A program made the translations under genes and the position numbers. Below are positions 51,416 through 61,631 of a stretch of 64,000 bases of DNA, piece after piece. The stretch lies in the NCBI RefSeq assembly GCF_001543325.1, contig NZ_CP013355.1, positions 2,510,001-2,574,000 on the forward strand, in the 5' to 3' direction. Under the pieces are notes generated by a model. It was not told the origin of the DNA and did not search any database. It saw only the letters and a list, made by a program, of their open reading frames with translations. Each line of letters begins with the position of its first letter. Positions within the stretch are counted from its first letter, which is position 1. Origin of the DNA: Lutibacter profundi (GTDB lineage: Bacteria; Bacteroidota; Bacteroidia; Flavobacteriales; Flavobacteriaceae).

Positions 51416-51706
51416 ATGAAAAAAACACTTTTTATAGTTGTTGTAATTTTTTCATTTTCACTTTTATTTACGGCTTGTAAAGGAGATAAAAAGGAAGGTG
51501 TTAAAGAGGTAAAAGCAACTGAAGAAATGAAAATTGAAGGCCATGAAAATCATGACCACGAAACTAAAAAAATGGCTTCAAAGGTTGTATATCAATGTCG
51601 AATGGATTGCGAAAAAGGGAAAACATATGATAAAGAAGGGAATTGCCCTGTTTGTAATATGCCTTTAAAAGCAAAAATGGTTAGTCCTGAAGAGGTGACA
51701 GAATAA
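51416..51706 (+). CDS. lipoprotein with a heavy-metal-binding domain
   Basis: A 96-residue protein with a lipoprotein signal (SLLFTACKGDKK, Cys at about residue 21), a His-rich middle (EGHENHDHE) and the heavy-metal-binding motif YQCRMDCEKGKTYDKEGNCPVCNMPLKAK, a variant of the YTCPMHP...CPxCGMxL domain found with Cu/Ag efflux adaptors. It probably binds metal in the periplasm. It is 44 nt after the XrtF partner, possibly in the same transcript, and is separate from the main metal block. Confidence 0.85.
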   Translation: MKKTLFIVVVIFSFSLLFTACKGDKKEGVKEVKATEEMKIEGHENHDHETKKMASKVVYQCRMDCEKGKTYDKEGNCPVCNMPLKAKMVSPEEVTE

Positions 51707-51712
51707 AAAGAA

Positions 51713-51759
51713 ACAAAAATATAAAACCTATTATATTTAAAGCGGTTTTATATTTTTGT
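51713..51759. terminator. hairpin terminator between the metal-binding lipoprotein and the OmpA-like gene
   Basis: Sixteen-base perfectly complementary arms (51713-51728 and 51744-51759) around a 15-nt loop. The right arm overlaps the last four codons and stop of the - strand gene at 51748, so this hairpin ends both converging genes. Confidence 0.82.
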
Positions 51760-54192
51760 TACAATAAATTCAGTTCGCCTGTTTATTGCATGTTCAGCGT
51801 CAGAGCATTTTACATTATTTTTACATTTATTAAGTAATTTAGTTTCTCCAAAACCAGTAGCTTTTATTCTGGTTGAATCAATTCCTTTTGAAATTAAATA
51901 ATCTTTTGTTGCATTAGCTCTTTTTATGGATAGTTGTAGATTATAATCATCAGGGCCTCTGCTATCTGTATAATAATTTATTTCTATTTTAATAGAAGGG
52001 TTCTGGTTCATATTATATATCACTTTATTTAGTTCAAGCTTAATTTCATTATTAATTTTAAATTCATCCAACCCAAATATTATTGGTTTGGTCTCAATAT
52101 ATTTAATACCATTTTTCTCTTTAAAAGGTATTATAGGTTCTATGCTAAGGTCTAAATTGTAATCTAAATTATTTTTAACTGACAGTAAAATGTTTTGTTT
52201 TGTTTTCGTGTAATTTAATTTTGTTACAAAAACAGTGTAAGGTTTACCGCATTTTGCATTAAAATAAAAAGCTCCTATAGAGTCTGTTAACGTTTGTTTA
52301 ATTTGTTTAGTGTTAAATTTTAGTAAAATAGAAGTGTTTGGGATGGGGTTATTTGTAATATTTTCTCTAACCACTCCTTTAATATAATTTTCACAGGTGA
52401 GAGGTTCAATGTCAATATTTAAGTTTAAAATTTGATTATTATGAGTATCAGTTTTAAGTTGAAATGATTCTAAATAATTATTCTTAAAAACAGAAAGTTT
52501 ATACGTTGAAGAGCAATTTAATTTAAATGTATAAACCCCATCTTTCCCAACGGTATATGAACTAATTACATTGTTATTTTGATACAGAGAAATTGAGGTA
52601 TTTGGAAGTGGTTTTTTTGTTGTCTTATCTCTAATAATTCCGGTAATTGTTTGATTGCAATCCTTTTTTTCTAAATTGAAAGTAATGCTATTGGTTGTGT
52701 TTCTAACTTTATTAATTGATAATTTTATAGAATTTGATTTATATTGTTTGTGTTCTGTTACAATTTCATACTTAGAAGCACAATTAACATTTAATGAAAA
52801 TTTCCCATTCGCATTCGTTGAAGTTTTTAATACTTCATTACCTCTTTCAATTAAAAGAACTTGAGAGTTAGCTATGGGGAGTTTTGTTAACTTATCTAAA
52901 ACAATTCCATTTACAGTTTGGCTACAATCTAACAAATTAAGCTCAATAGTTTTATTGAGTGTAATACTTCCTGTGTCTTCTGTTTTAAAATTAATTATAG
53001 AAGTAAAGTATTTACGGTTATTTGCAATAATTTTATAGCTAGAATTACAATTTAAACCAAACGAAAAAGTACCATTACCATCGGTAATTATTTTCTTTAT
53101 TTTTTTACTTCCTTCAAACAAAGTAATTTGAGTGTTAATTAAGCGAGCCTTTGTTTTTTTACTTATAACCATTCCATTTACAACCTGTTTACACAAGTTT
53201 TCTCCTAAATAAATATCATGTTTTGTGCAAATTTTATCTAAAGAGGAGGTTTTGAAGTTAATTGATTTTATAAAATTTCCATCTTTAAAAACGCTTAACT
53301 CATAGTTTAAATTACAGTTTACTTTAAATGAGTATGAACCATTTTTATTAGTTTGAAATGATTTAATTTTAGTATTTTGATAATATAATGAAACCGTACT
53401 GTTTGGTATAATTTTATGTGTATTTCTATCTAAAACAACTCCTGAAATTTGTTGGTAACAATCATTCCTTTTTAAAAATAAATCTTTTTTCAAATGAAAA
53501 TAATTAGGTTGTTTATTTTCAATATAATCAGTCAAAAAATAATAAGAATCATTAAAATAGTATGGTTTACTTGCTATAATTTTATAGTTTGTAACACATT
53601 GGAATTTAATAAAGTAACTGCCATCATTTTTAATTTTGAAGGTTTCAACCTCAACATTGTTGATATAGAGTTTTAAGATGGCACTTATAGGTTTTTTAGT
53701 TTCTTTATCAAAAATATTACCACTTATTGTTTGAATACATTCAGGCTCTAAAACAAAATCATGAACAATTATTTTATTGTTTTGTGATGTTGTTTTAAAT
53801 TCGTAAATATCATTTATAAAGTTTAATTTATGAGCTTTAATGTAATAATTGGTGTTGCACTTAATTTTAAAATTAAAAACACCATTTACTCCAACTTTAA
53901 AACTTTTATTTTCTTCTCCATTTAAGTAAAGAGTTACAGTGGTATTATTGATGATTTCTCTTGATAATTTATTGCTTATTTTTCCTGTTATTGTTTGATG
54001 ACATTCTTCCTCTACTTCAAATGTGCGAGATTGAAAAGTAATTGTATCTACTTTGTTGTTGAGTTTTTTTTCTAAAGTAATTTGAGTATAATTTAAATTA
54101 TTAGCACATAAGGCTGTAATTTGTTTCACTTCACGTTTAGCGTACAAATTTACAATCAAAATAAAATACACAGCTAATTCTAAAGGCTTCAT
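51748..54192 (-). CDS. OmpA-family protein with seven Cys-bearing carboxypeptidase-regulatory-like repeats
   Basis: An 814-residue exported protein. After a signal-like N-terminus (residues 1-18) come seven tandem beta-sandwich repeats of about 85-93 residues from residue 64. Each starts C-x-Q-x-(I/V)-x-G, continues with (I)PNTxVxLY and G-x-(Y/F)xF, and has a second Cys before a Y. The seventh starts CENYIKG. Two Cys per repeat suggests disulphide-locked domains. The C-terminal OmpA domain (about 700-814: YYTDSRGPDDYNLQLSIKRANATKDYLISKGI, ending RRTEFIV) binds peptidoglycan. A surface or envelope tether is likely; the ligand is unknown. Confidence 0.85.
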   Translation of the reverse strand: MKPLELAVYFILIVNLYAKREVKQITALCANNLNYTQITLEKKLNNKVDTITFQSRTFEVEEECHQTITGKISNKLSREIINNTTVTLYLNGEENKSFKVGVNGVFNFKIKCNTNYYIKAHKLNFINDIYEFKTTSQNNKIIVHDFVLEPECIQTISGNIFDKETKKPISAILKLYINNVEVETFKIKNDGSYFIKFQCVTNYKIIASKPYYFNDSYYFLTDYIENKQPNYFHLKKDLFLKRNDCYQQISGVVLDRNTHKIIPNSTVSLYYQNTKIKSFQTNKNGSYSFKVNCNLNYELSVFKDGNFIKSINFKTSSLDKICTKHDIYLGENLCKQVVNGMVISKKTKARLINTQITLFEGSKKIKKIITDGNGTFSFGLNCNSSYKIIANNRKYFTSIINFKTEDTGSITLNKTIELNLLDCSQTVNGIVLDKLTKLPIANSQVLLIERGNEVLKTSTNANGKFSLNVNCASKYEIVTEHKQYKSNSIKLSINKVRNTTNSITFNLEKKDCNQTITGIIRDKTTKKPLPNTSISLYQNNNVISSYTVGKDGVYTFKLNCSSTYKLSVFKNNYLESFQLKTDTHNNQILNLNIDIEPLTCENYIKGVVRENITNNPIPNTSILLKFNTKQIKQTLTDSIGAFYFNAKCGKPYTVFVTKLNYTKTKQNILLSVKNNLDYNLDLSIEPIIPFKEKNGIKYIETKPIIFGLDEFKINNEIKLELNKVIYNMNQNPSIKIEINYYTDSRGPDDYNLQLSIKRANATKDYLISKGIDSTRIKATGFGETKLLNKCKNNVKCSDAEHAINRRTEFIVTKI

Positions 54193-54359
54193 TTTGCAAT
54201 ACTATTTTAACTATTTCAAAATTATGCTAATAAAAAATAATTATAATAATTCTGTTTGGGGCTTTAATTTTAAACCATAATTTAAAGGGGCAAAAATATA
54301 AATAGAGAGGATTATGTACATAAATATATAATCTATTTTTACAAGAATCAAATTTTTTA

Positions 54360-54387
54360 TTGTAAAAACTATTGATTGTTAGTTTTG
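54360..54387 (+). promoter_or_regulatory. probable promoter for the barrel/DUF3179 pair
   Basis: TTG (54360-54362) and TAGTTTTG (54380-54387) are 17 nt apart. They lie 62 nt before the ATG at 54450, in the 257-bp gap after the divergent OmpA-like gene. Nothing else was seen in that gap. Confidence 0.5.
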
Positions 54388-54449
54388 TAAACTAAATGGT
54401 AAGGAAGATTCAGTTAAAGCGACTTACTGTATACTAAAAAGTGTGCTTA

Positions 54450-55424
54450 ATGAATTTAAAAACAATTGTATTCCTGTTAGCATTTATTTTACCATTTAAT
54501 TTAATAAAAGCACAGACTTGCTGTTCAGGGGGTATTCCACTTTCAAACAATATTGGTATGGCTATTTTAGAAACAGGTACAACTCAAATAGGTGTAAATT
54601 ATGATTATAACAATCTAAACACTTTAAATAATGGTTCAAATAAGCTTGATGATGATTCTAGATTGAGAATTACACATTCTATATTGGTAAATGCTAGCTA
54701 TGCTATAACGGATAATTTTTCTATTGAAGGGTTATTTACTTGGGTAAATCAAAGAAGAAAAATAACCCAGTTTGGAAATGAAAATTTAGATCAAACTTCG
54801 GGAATTGGTGATGGCCTTTTGCTAATTAAATATAATTTTTCAGATATATTAAAAAATAAAGTAGCTATAAATATTGGTATTGGTACTAAAATACCTTTTG
54901 GATCATCAACACAAAAAAATAATCAAGGAATTATTTTAAATGCTGATTTACAACCGGGAAGTAATGCTTGGGACATTGTTTATTGGTCTTCATTTTTATC
55001 AAGTTTTAACTTTAGACCTACTTTTAATATTTCATCTAGGTTTATTTATAGAAGTACAGGAACAAATAGCTCGTATTTTGGTGATAGTACCTATAAATTT
55101 GGAAATGAATTTCAGGCTTTTATTGGATTTTCAGATCAGTTTTTATTTTTAAAAACAATGTTGTATCCAAGCGTAACATTTAAATATAGAAATGCTATTC
55201 AAGATAAAATAGGTGGGTTTAATCTAGAAAATACAGGTGGAAATTGGCTTTTTATTATTCCAAATATTTCAATAAATATAGGGACTAATATTGTTTTTTA
55301 CACTAGAGCTGAGTTGCCAATTTACAGTAATATTGATGGCACCCAATTAACGCCAACATACAGGTTAACTTCAGGTATTTTATTTACAATAAGACCTCCA
55401 AAACAATTAATAAATTTAAATTAA
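54450..55424 (+). CDS. predicted outer-membrane beta-barrel protein
   Basis: The protein has 324 residues from the ATG at 54450; a GTG 9 nt upstream is also in frame. It has a signal peptide (FLLAFILPFNLIKAQ), a mature start with TCCSGGIPLSNNIGM (vicinal Cys pair), and a barrel pattern such as IEGLFTWVNQRR, NIGIGTKIPFGSS, TFKYRNAI and a final TSGILFTIRPP. I do not know the substrate. It is 6 nt before a DUF3179 lipoprotein, so the two are one operon. The CC motif at the N-terminus suggests a thiol, haem or metal context. Confidence 0.75.
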   Translation: MNLKTIVFLLAFILPFNLIKAQTCCSGGIPLSNNIGMAILETGTTQIGVNYDYNNLNTLNNGSNKLDDDSRLRITHSILVNASYAITDNFSIEGLFTWVNQRRKITQFGNENLDQTSGIGDGLLLIKYNFSDILKNKVAINIGIGTKIPFGSSTQKNNQGIILNADLQPGSNAWDIVYWSSFLSSFNFRPTFNISSRFIYRSTGTNSSYFGDSTYKFGNEFQAFIGFSDQFLFLKTMLYPSVTFKYRNAIQDKIGGFNLENTGGNWLFIIPNISINIGTNIVFYTRAELPIYSNIDGTQLTPTYRLTSGILFTIRPPKQLINLN

Positions 55425-55430
55425 CTAATT

Positions 55431-56528
55431 ATGGTAAAACAGGTATTTTATTTTTCAGTTTTAATGCTATTTCTTATTTCTTGCGGAGGAAATAATAATA
55501 TTTTAGGTTCAGATTCAACAGATTTAAACAATAATGATAATACATTTGATGGCAACACCTCAAGAGATTGGTTAATTCCTGTTTCTGAAGTTAAAGATGG
55601 AGGCCCTGGAAAAGATGGAATACCTTCAATAGATACTCCAAAGTTTATAGATGCAAATGATGCAAACGCCAATTTTTTAAAGGATGAAGATTTAGTTATT
55701 GGAATTGTAAAAAATGGCGAAATTAGGGCTTATCCTCATAAAATTCTCGATTGGCACGAGATTGTGAATGATAATTTTAATGATGATTTTATTACAATCA
55801 ATTATTGCCCTTTAACAGGCACAGCATTTGGTTGGAATAGTTTTGCTGATGGTGCTAAATCTACATTTGGTGTTTCGGGTTTATTATACAATACCAATTT
55901 AATTTTATATGATAGAAGTACTAGTAGTTATTGGTCTCAATTAAAGTTAAAATGTGTAAATGGTATTTTAATTGGTGATGAGCCATTATTAGAAAATGTG
56001 GTTGAAACTAATTGGAAAACTTGGAAGGCATTATATCCAAACACAAAGGTTCTAAGTATAGATACTGGATTTTCGAGAGATTATAATAACTACCCATACG
56101 GTGATTATAAAACTAATAATGATTTTTTTCTTTTTACAGCATCACCTTCAAATGATGCTTTGCCAAATAAAGAAAGGGTATATGCAATTTTAGATAATGA
56201 TATTTCAAAAGTATATCAATTTCAAAAATTTAGTGGAGGAAAGGTAATAAAAGAGGTGTTTAATGGTAAAGAATATTTAGTAGTGGGAAATGAAAATTTA
56301 ATTTATTCTTTTGAGTTAAATTTAAGTCAGTCTAATTTAAATTATCAATATGACTTTAATAATTCAGAAATTTTTTTTAAAGATAATGAGGGTAACAAAT
56401 GGTCTATTTTTGGAGAAGCTTTAGAAGGTCCTAGAGTGGGAGAAAAATTAAAAATTTCAAAATCTGTTGTAAGTTTTTGGTTTGCTATTGCCGCTTTTTA
56501 TCCAAATCCTGAGATATATACAGAATAA
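55431..56528 (+). CDS. DUF3179-containing lipoprotein
   Basis: A 365-residue protein with a lipoprotein signal (LMLFLISCGGNNN, Cys at about residue 18) and a DUF3179 domain: GIPSIDTPKFIDANDAN, ILDWHEIVND, YCPLTGTAFGWN, FGVSGLLYNTNLILYDRSTSSYWSQL. The conserved CPLTGT Cys and DWHE His look like a metal or cofactor site, but the family has no proven function. It follows the barrel gene and is closed by the terminator shared with groEL. Confidence 0.9.
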   Translation: MVKQVFYFSVLMLFLISCGGNNNILGSDSTDLNNNDNTFDGNTSRDWLIPVSEVKDGGPGKDGIPSIDTPKFIDANDANANFLKDEDLVIGIVKNGEIRAYPHKILDWHEIVNDNFNDDFITINYCPLTGTAFGWNSFADGAKSTFGVSGLLYNTNLILYDRSTSSYWSQLKLKCVNGILIGDEPLLENVVETNWKTWKALYPNTKVLSIDTGFSRDYNNYPYGDYKTNNDFFLFTASPSNDALPNKERVYAILDNDISKVYQFQKFSGGKVIKEVFNGKEYLVVGNENLIYSFELNLSQSNLNYQYDFNNSEIFFKDNEGNKWSIFGEALEGPRVGEKLKISKSVVSFWFAIAAFYPNPEIYTE

Positions 56529-56567
56529 AATACCTTGCTTGTGTTTATATTTTAAAAGTTTTCTAAA

Positions 56568-56598
56568 AAAAATCCGATGTAATTTACATCGGATTTTT
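56568..56598. terminator. two-way terminator between the DUF3179 gene and groEL
   Basis: Arms AAAAATCCGATGTA (56568-56581) and TACATCGGATTTTT (56585-56598) are perfect and enclose a 3-nt loop. Both strands end in a T run, so it stops both converging genes. Confidence 0.92.
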
Positions 56599-56611
56599 AT
56601 TGAATTTATAT

Positions 56612-58267
<1,656 letters not shown>

Positions 58268-58546
58268 TTAAACAATTGCTAAAATATCAGCTTCTCTCAT
58301 AATTAAATATTCAGTACCTTCTAAAACTAATTCAGTACCCGCATATTTCCCAAATAAAACAGTATCACCAACTTTTACAGTCATTGGTTCGTCTTTTGTT
58401 CCGTTACCAATTGCAATAACAGTTCCTTCTTGTTGTTTTTCTTTTGCTGAATCAGGAATTATTAATCCTGAAGCTGTTGTTGTTTCTGCTTCAACAGGTT
58501 TTACTAAAACTCTATCAGCTAATGGTTTGATATTAATTTTACTCAT
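58268..58546 (-). CDS. groS: co-chaperonin GroES
   Basis: The 92-residue co-chaperonin caps GroEL. It has [44 protein letters not shown], the mobile loop (TTASGLIIP) and the end [13 protein letters not shown]. It is first in the groESL operon. Confidence 0.97.
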   Translation of the reverse strand: MSKINIKPLADRVLVKPVEAETTTASGLIIPDSAKEKQQEGTVIAIGNGTKDEPMTVKVGDTVLFGKYAGTELVLEGTEYLIMREADILAIV

Positions 58547-58590
58547 TTGTAATTAGTTTAAAATTTATTAATTCTGTGAATTAAGCTTAC

Positions 58591-58622
58591 CAAAAGTATG
58601 CCAATTCAGTAAAACTGACAAA
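58591..58622 (-). promoter_or_regulatory. promoter of groES-groEL
   Basis: On the - strand TTTG (58619-58622) and TACTTTTG (58591-58598) are 20 nt apart, a Bacteroidota -33/-7 pair. The spacer contains a small inverted repeat CAGT-TTT-ACTG. No CIRCE element (TTAGCACTC-N9-GAGTGCTAA) is present. A TGGCA in the spacer gives only a weak sigma-54 likeness. Confidence 0.62.
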
Positions 58623-58650
58623 TGTACTTTTTAATTGAATTTAGAATAAA

Positions 58651-58685
58651 AAAAATGCCAACGTGTCATTTTCGTTGGCATTTTT
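58651..58685 (-). terminator. terminator after secG
   Basis: Arms AAAAATGCCAACG (58651-58663) and CGTTGGCATTTTT (58673-58685) are perfect around a 9-nt loop, with a T run on the - strand. It lies 21 nt after the secG stop and ends the lptE-secG operon before groES. Confidence 0.92.
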
Positions 58686-58706
58686 AGTTGTGATTTTTAT
58701 GAATTT

Positions 58707-59054
58707 CTATTGAGCTGAATCTTTCAATGTTGTACTAGTTGCAGGCTGTTGTGCAGGAATATCTTGAATTTCTCTATTCTCAATAGTATTTTGAATTTCT
58801 GAACTTGTATCAGCTTTACCCGTTATTGGAGCTGCAAAATTTGACAATAAAATTAATGCTAATAGAACAATAGATAAAGTCCAAGTACTTTTATCTAAAA
58901 AGTTAGTGGTGTTTTGAACTCCACCTAAAGATTGAGTTCCTGTACCTCCAAAAGAAGAAGATAACCCTCCACCTTTAGGGTTTTGTACCATAATAATTAA
59001 AATTAGCAAAAATGCTACTATCATAATTAGAACTAAAAATAATGTGTATGTCAT
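58707..59054 (-). CDS. secG: protein-export membrane protein SecG
   Basis: The 115-residue SecYEG subunit has two membrane helices (about residues 3-20 and 55-76) with the conserved loop MVQNPKGGGLSSSFGGTGTQSLGGV and a variable polar tail. It assists protein translocation. Its start overlaps the end of the gene at 59051 by 4 nt, so the two are translationally coupled. Confidence 0.94.
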   Translation of the reverse strand: MTYTLFLVLIMIVAFLLILIIMVQNPKGGGLSSSFGGTGTQSLGGVQNTTNFLDKSTWTLSIVLLALILLSNFAAPITGKADTSSEIQNTIENREIQDIPAQQPATSTTLKDSAQ

Positions 59055-59797
59055 GACTTATTACTTTGTAAAATTTTTATTGCTTTAATTCGGTCTGCAA
59101 AGAAACCACTTTTTTCTGGATATTTCAAACTTAAGATGTGATATGCTTTAATGGCATTTTCATACTTTTTTTGTTCTAAATACACTTTAGCTAAAGTTTC
59201 GGTCATTAAGCTATCATTTGCAGTTGAACTTTCAGGTGAAATATCAATGTTCTTTGCTGTTTTGTCAATTGCTTTTATTTTAGGATTGATTTTGATAAAT
59301 GTATCTATAATATTAGATTTAGTTGTCTTTTTTTCTTCTCTAGTAATTGGCTTTTGTGTAATTAACTGCATCCACTCATTAAATGAATGGGGTTCAGTGC
59401 TATTAAATTGTATGGGCTTTCCTATTTCTAATACTTGAGTTCCTTCAATTGTTTCTTTTTCAGTATTCAAATTTTCGCTTAGAACGGTATTTGTTATTTT
59501 TTTATGTAGAATTTTAATATTTTCTTGCGGTTTAATTTCAGAGGTGTTTTTTTTTGTAAAAATTGGAGATGTAATAAAGTTAAAAAGTACTTCTCTATCA
59601 ATAGTATATGCGGCAGTTTTTTTTAGTGATGTATTGTATTTGTAGCTATTGGTTTTATTTAACCCTTTTAACAAAAGGGATCTTGCCGATTGAAAGTAAG
59701 GGAATTCAGATATTATTTCCTCTAATTTCAACGTTTTAGAAGTATCAATATTTTCTGGGTTTTGTAGTATAAGTGTAAAATCGGTACTATTCATCAT
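59051..59797 (-). CDS. TPR-like protein of unknown function between lptE and secG
   Basis: A 248-residue soluble protein. The C-terminal part (about residues 200-245, SLMTETLAKVYLEQKKYENAIKAYHILSLKYPEKSGFFADRI) is a TPR-like pair of helices. The N-terminal part (FTLILQNPENIDTSKTLKLEEIISEFPYFQSARSLLLKGL) is conserved in Bacteroidota genes at this locus. The linker is Thr/Lys/Glu-rich. Its constant place between lptE and secG suggests a role in envelope assembly or export, but no function is known. Confidence 0.8.
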   Translation of the reverse strand: MMNSTDFTLILQNPENIDTSKTLKLEEIISEFPYFQSARSLLLKGLNKTNSYKYNTSLKKTAAYTIDREVLFNFITSPIFTKKNTSEIKPQENIKILHKKITNTVLSENLNTEKETIEGTQVLEIGKPIQFNSTEPHSFNEWMQLITQKPITREEKKTTKSNIIDTFIKINPKIKAIDKTAKNIDISPESSTANDSLMTETLAKVYLEQKKYENAIKAYHILSLKYPEKSGFFADRIKAIKILQSNKS

Positions 59798-59798
59798 G

Positions 59799-60305
59799 TT
59801 ACCATTTAGCTACAGAAGCATTAAAAATATCTTGTGTAATTCTTTCTAGTATTTCATTAAGAGCTTCATCTAATAAGCCGCCAGTTAGTTGTGCGTTTGC
59901 GTCAAAATCATAAAAATGAGAAAAAGTTTGTTCAAAATTATCTTCTTCAACTTTATTGTTGTAAAAACGAACATTTACAGTCACTGTTAATCTGTTTTGA
60001 GCAGCTGTTTGTTGTGCTGTTGCGGTCATAGGATTAATTTTATACCCAGTAATTTCTCCTTCAAATTGTAAATCACCGCCAGATTTTACTAAATCTAAAT
60101 TTGTTTGCTGTAGAAATAAATCTTGAAGACGTATTGTAAACTCTTGACTTAGTACGGGTTCAATTAAAACTGCATTGTTTGGGAAATAATCTATTTGTAC
60201 AGTTTTTACATCTGGATGTAAATTTGTTCCTGTAAACGAGTAAATACCACAACTTTGAATGGTAATTACAAACAGCATTAATAATATGTAATTATTTTTT
60301 TTCAT
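59799..60305 (-). CDS. lptE: LptE-family lipoprotein
   Basis: The 168-residue lipoprotein has a signal ending FVITIQSCGIYSF (Cys at about residue 19) and the LptE-like fold: NLHPDVKTVQIDYFPNNA, DLQFEGEITGYKI and RLTVTVNVRFYN. With LptD it inserts lipopolysaccharide into the outer membrane. It ends 1 nt before the gene at 59797 and is followed by secG. Confidence 0.88.
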   Translation of the reverse strand: MKKNNYILLMLFVITIQSCGIYSFTGTNLHPDVKTVQIDYFPNNAVLIEPVLSQEFTIRLQDLFLQQTNLDLVKSGGDLQFEGEITGYKINPMTATAQQTAAQNRLTVTVNVRFYNNKVEEDNFEQTFSHFYDFDANAQLTGGLLDEALNEILERITQDIFNASVAKW

Positions 60306-60370
60306 TTAAATGTATTAAACTTTTTTATAGAAATAAGTAAAAATCAAATTCAAAGTTACTTATTAATAAG

Positions 60371-61627
60371 TTATAAATTGTATTGTTTTATTTTACGATA
60401 TAATGTTCTTTCTGAAATACCTAACTCTTTTGAAGCTAACTTTCGTTTACCATTGTTGCGCTCAAGTGATTTTTTTATCAATTCAATTTCTTTTTCTTGA
60501 ATTGATAAACTTTCATCAGCATCAATAGTTTCAGCAAATTCATAGTTATTGTCTTTATTATCATCATCATCATCATCATACCTTTCGTTAATTCTAACAA
60601 CTTCAACTTGATTTTCATCTTGTTGGTTTAAGGTGTTTTCTTCTTTGTATATTTTTTTAATTAGATTTTTATTGTCCTCCTGAACTTTATTTGTATCACC
60701 ACTTTCCATTAAGTCAAGTGTTAGTTTCTTTAAATCGTTAATATCATTTCGCATATCAAATAAAATTTTATACATAATATCTCGTTCATTTGCGAAATTG
60801 TCATTTGAATTTTTGTGTTCAATAACCGAAGGTAAATTGCTTCCCTTACTTGGAAGGTATTGCAACAATTTTTCTGCTGTAATTTCTCTTTGTTCTTCAA
60901 CTACAGATATTTGTTCGGCAATGTTACGTAATTGGCGAATATTTCCTGGGAAATTATAATTTTCTAAAACTTTTACAGCATTTTCAGTAAGTCTAACTGT
61001 AGGCATTTTATATTTTTGAGCAAAGTCTGCAGCAAATTTTCTAAATAATAAATGAATATCACCTAACCGATCACGTAAAGGAGGCAAATGTATTTCAATA
61101 GTGCTTAACCGATAGTATAAATCTTCTCTAAATTTACCTTTGTTTATAGCTTGTTGCATATTTAAATTTGTGGCAGCAACAATACGAATATTTGTTTTTT
61201 GTACTTGAGATGAACCAACTTTAATAAATTCACCATTTTCTAGTACACGTAATAATCTAACTTGTGTGGTTAATGGTAATTCACCAACTTCATCTAAAAA
61301 AATGGTACCGCCATCAGCTACCTCAAAATAACCTTTTCGTGCAGTTGATGCACCTGTGAATGAACCTTTTTCATGTCCAAAAAGTTCACTATCTATAGTC
61401 CCTTCAGGAATAGCACCACAATTAATAGCAATATATTTTGCGTGTTTTCTGTGAGATAAATGATGAATAATTTTAGGAATACTTTCTTTACCAACGCCAC
61501 TTTCTCCAGTAACTAAAACAGAGATATCTGTTGGAGCAACTCTAATAGCTTTTTCCAAAGCTCTATTGAGATGAATATCATTTCCAATTATTTCAAAACG
61601 TTGTTTTATTACTTGTAGAGATTCCAT
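60371..61627 (-). CDS. sigma-54-dependent transcriptional activator without a receiver domain
   Basis: The protein has 418 residues from the ATG at 61627; a TTG 21 nt upstream would overlap miaB and is less likely. It is an AAA+ activator: Walker A (VTGESGVGKES), ELFGHEKGSFTGAS, where the sigma-54 loop motif GAFTGA reads GSFTGA, Walker B (GGTIFLDEVGEL), sensor RIVAATN, and a C-terminal Fis-type helix-turn-helix (KRKLASKELGISERTLYRKI). There is no receiver or other input domain. An acidic linker (YDDDDDDNKDNNYEF) sits between the AAA+ core and the DNA-binding end. Its signal and targets are unknown; it lies just upstream of lptE, after miaB. Confidence 0.93.
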   Translation of the reverse strand: MESLQVIKQRFEIIGNDIHLNRALEKAIRVAPTDISVLVTGESGVGKESIPKIIHHLSHRKHAKYIAINCGAIPEGTIDSELFGHEKGSFTGASTARKGYFEVADGGTIFLDEVGELPLTTQVRLLRVLENGEFIKVGSSQVQKTNIRIVAATNLNMQQAINKGKFREDLYYRLSTIEIHLPPLRDRLGDIHLLFRKFAADFAQKYKMPTVRLTENAVKVLENYNFPGNIRQLRNIAEQISVVEEQREITAEKLLQYLPSKGSNLPSVIEHKNSNDNFANERDIMYKILFDMRNDINDLKKLTLDLMESGDTNKVQEDNKNLIKKIYKEENTLNQQDENQVEVVRINERYDDDDDDNKDNNYEFAETIDADESLSIQEKEIELIKKSLERNNGKRKLASKELGISERTLYRKIKQYNL

Positions 61628-61631
61628 AGTG

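Noticed and set aside
58573-58600. Sigma-54 (-24/-12) promoter before groES
   Set aside because: TGGCA is present, but the -12 GC at the required distance is absent (GT instead); the TTTG/TAnnTTTG pair explains the region better.
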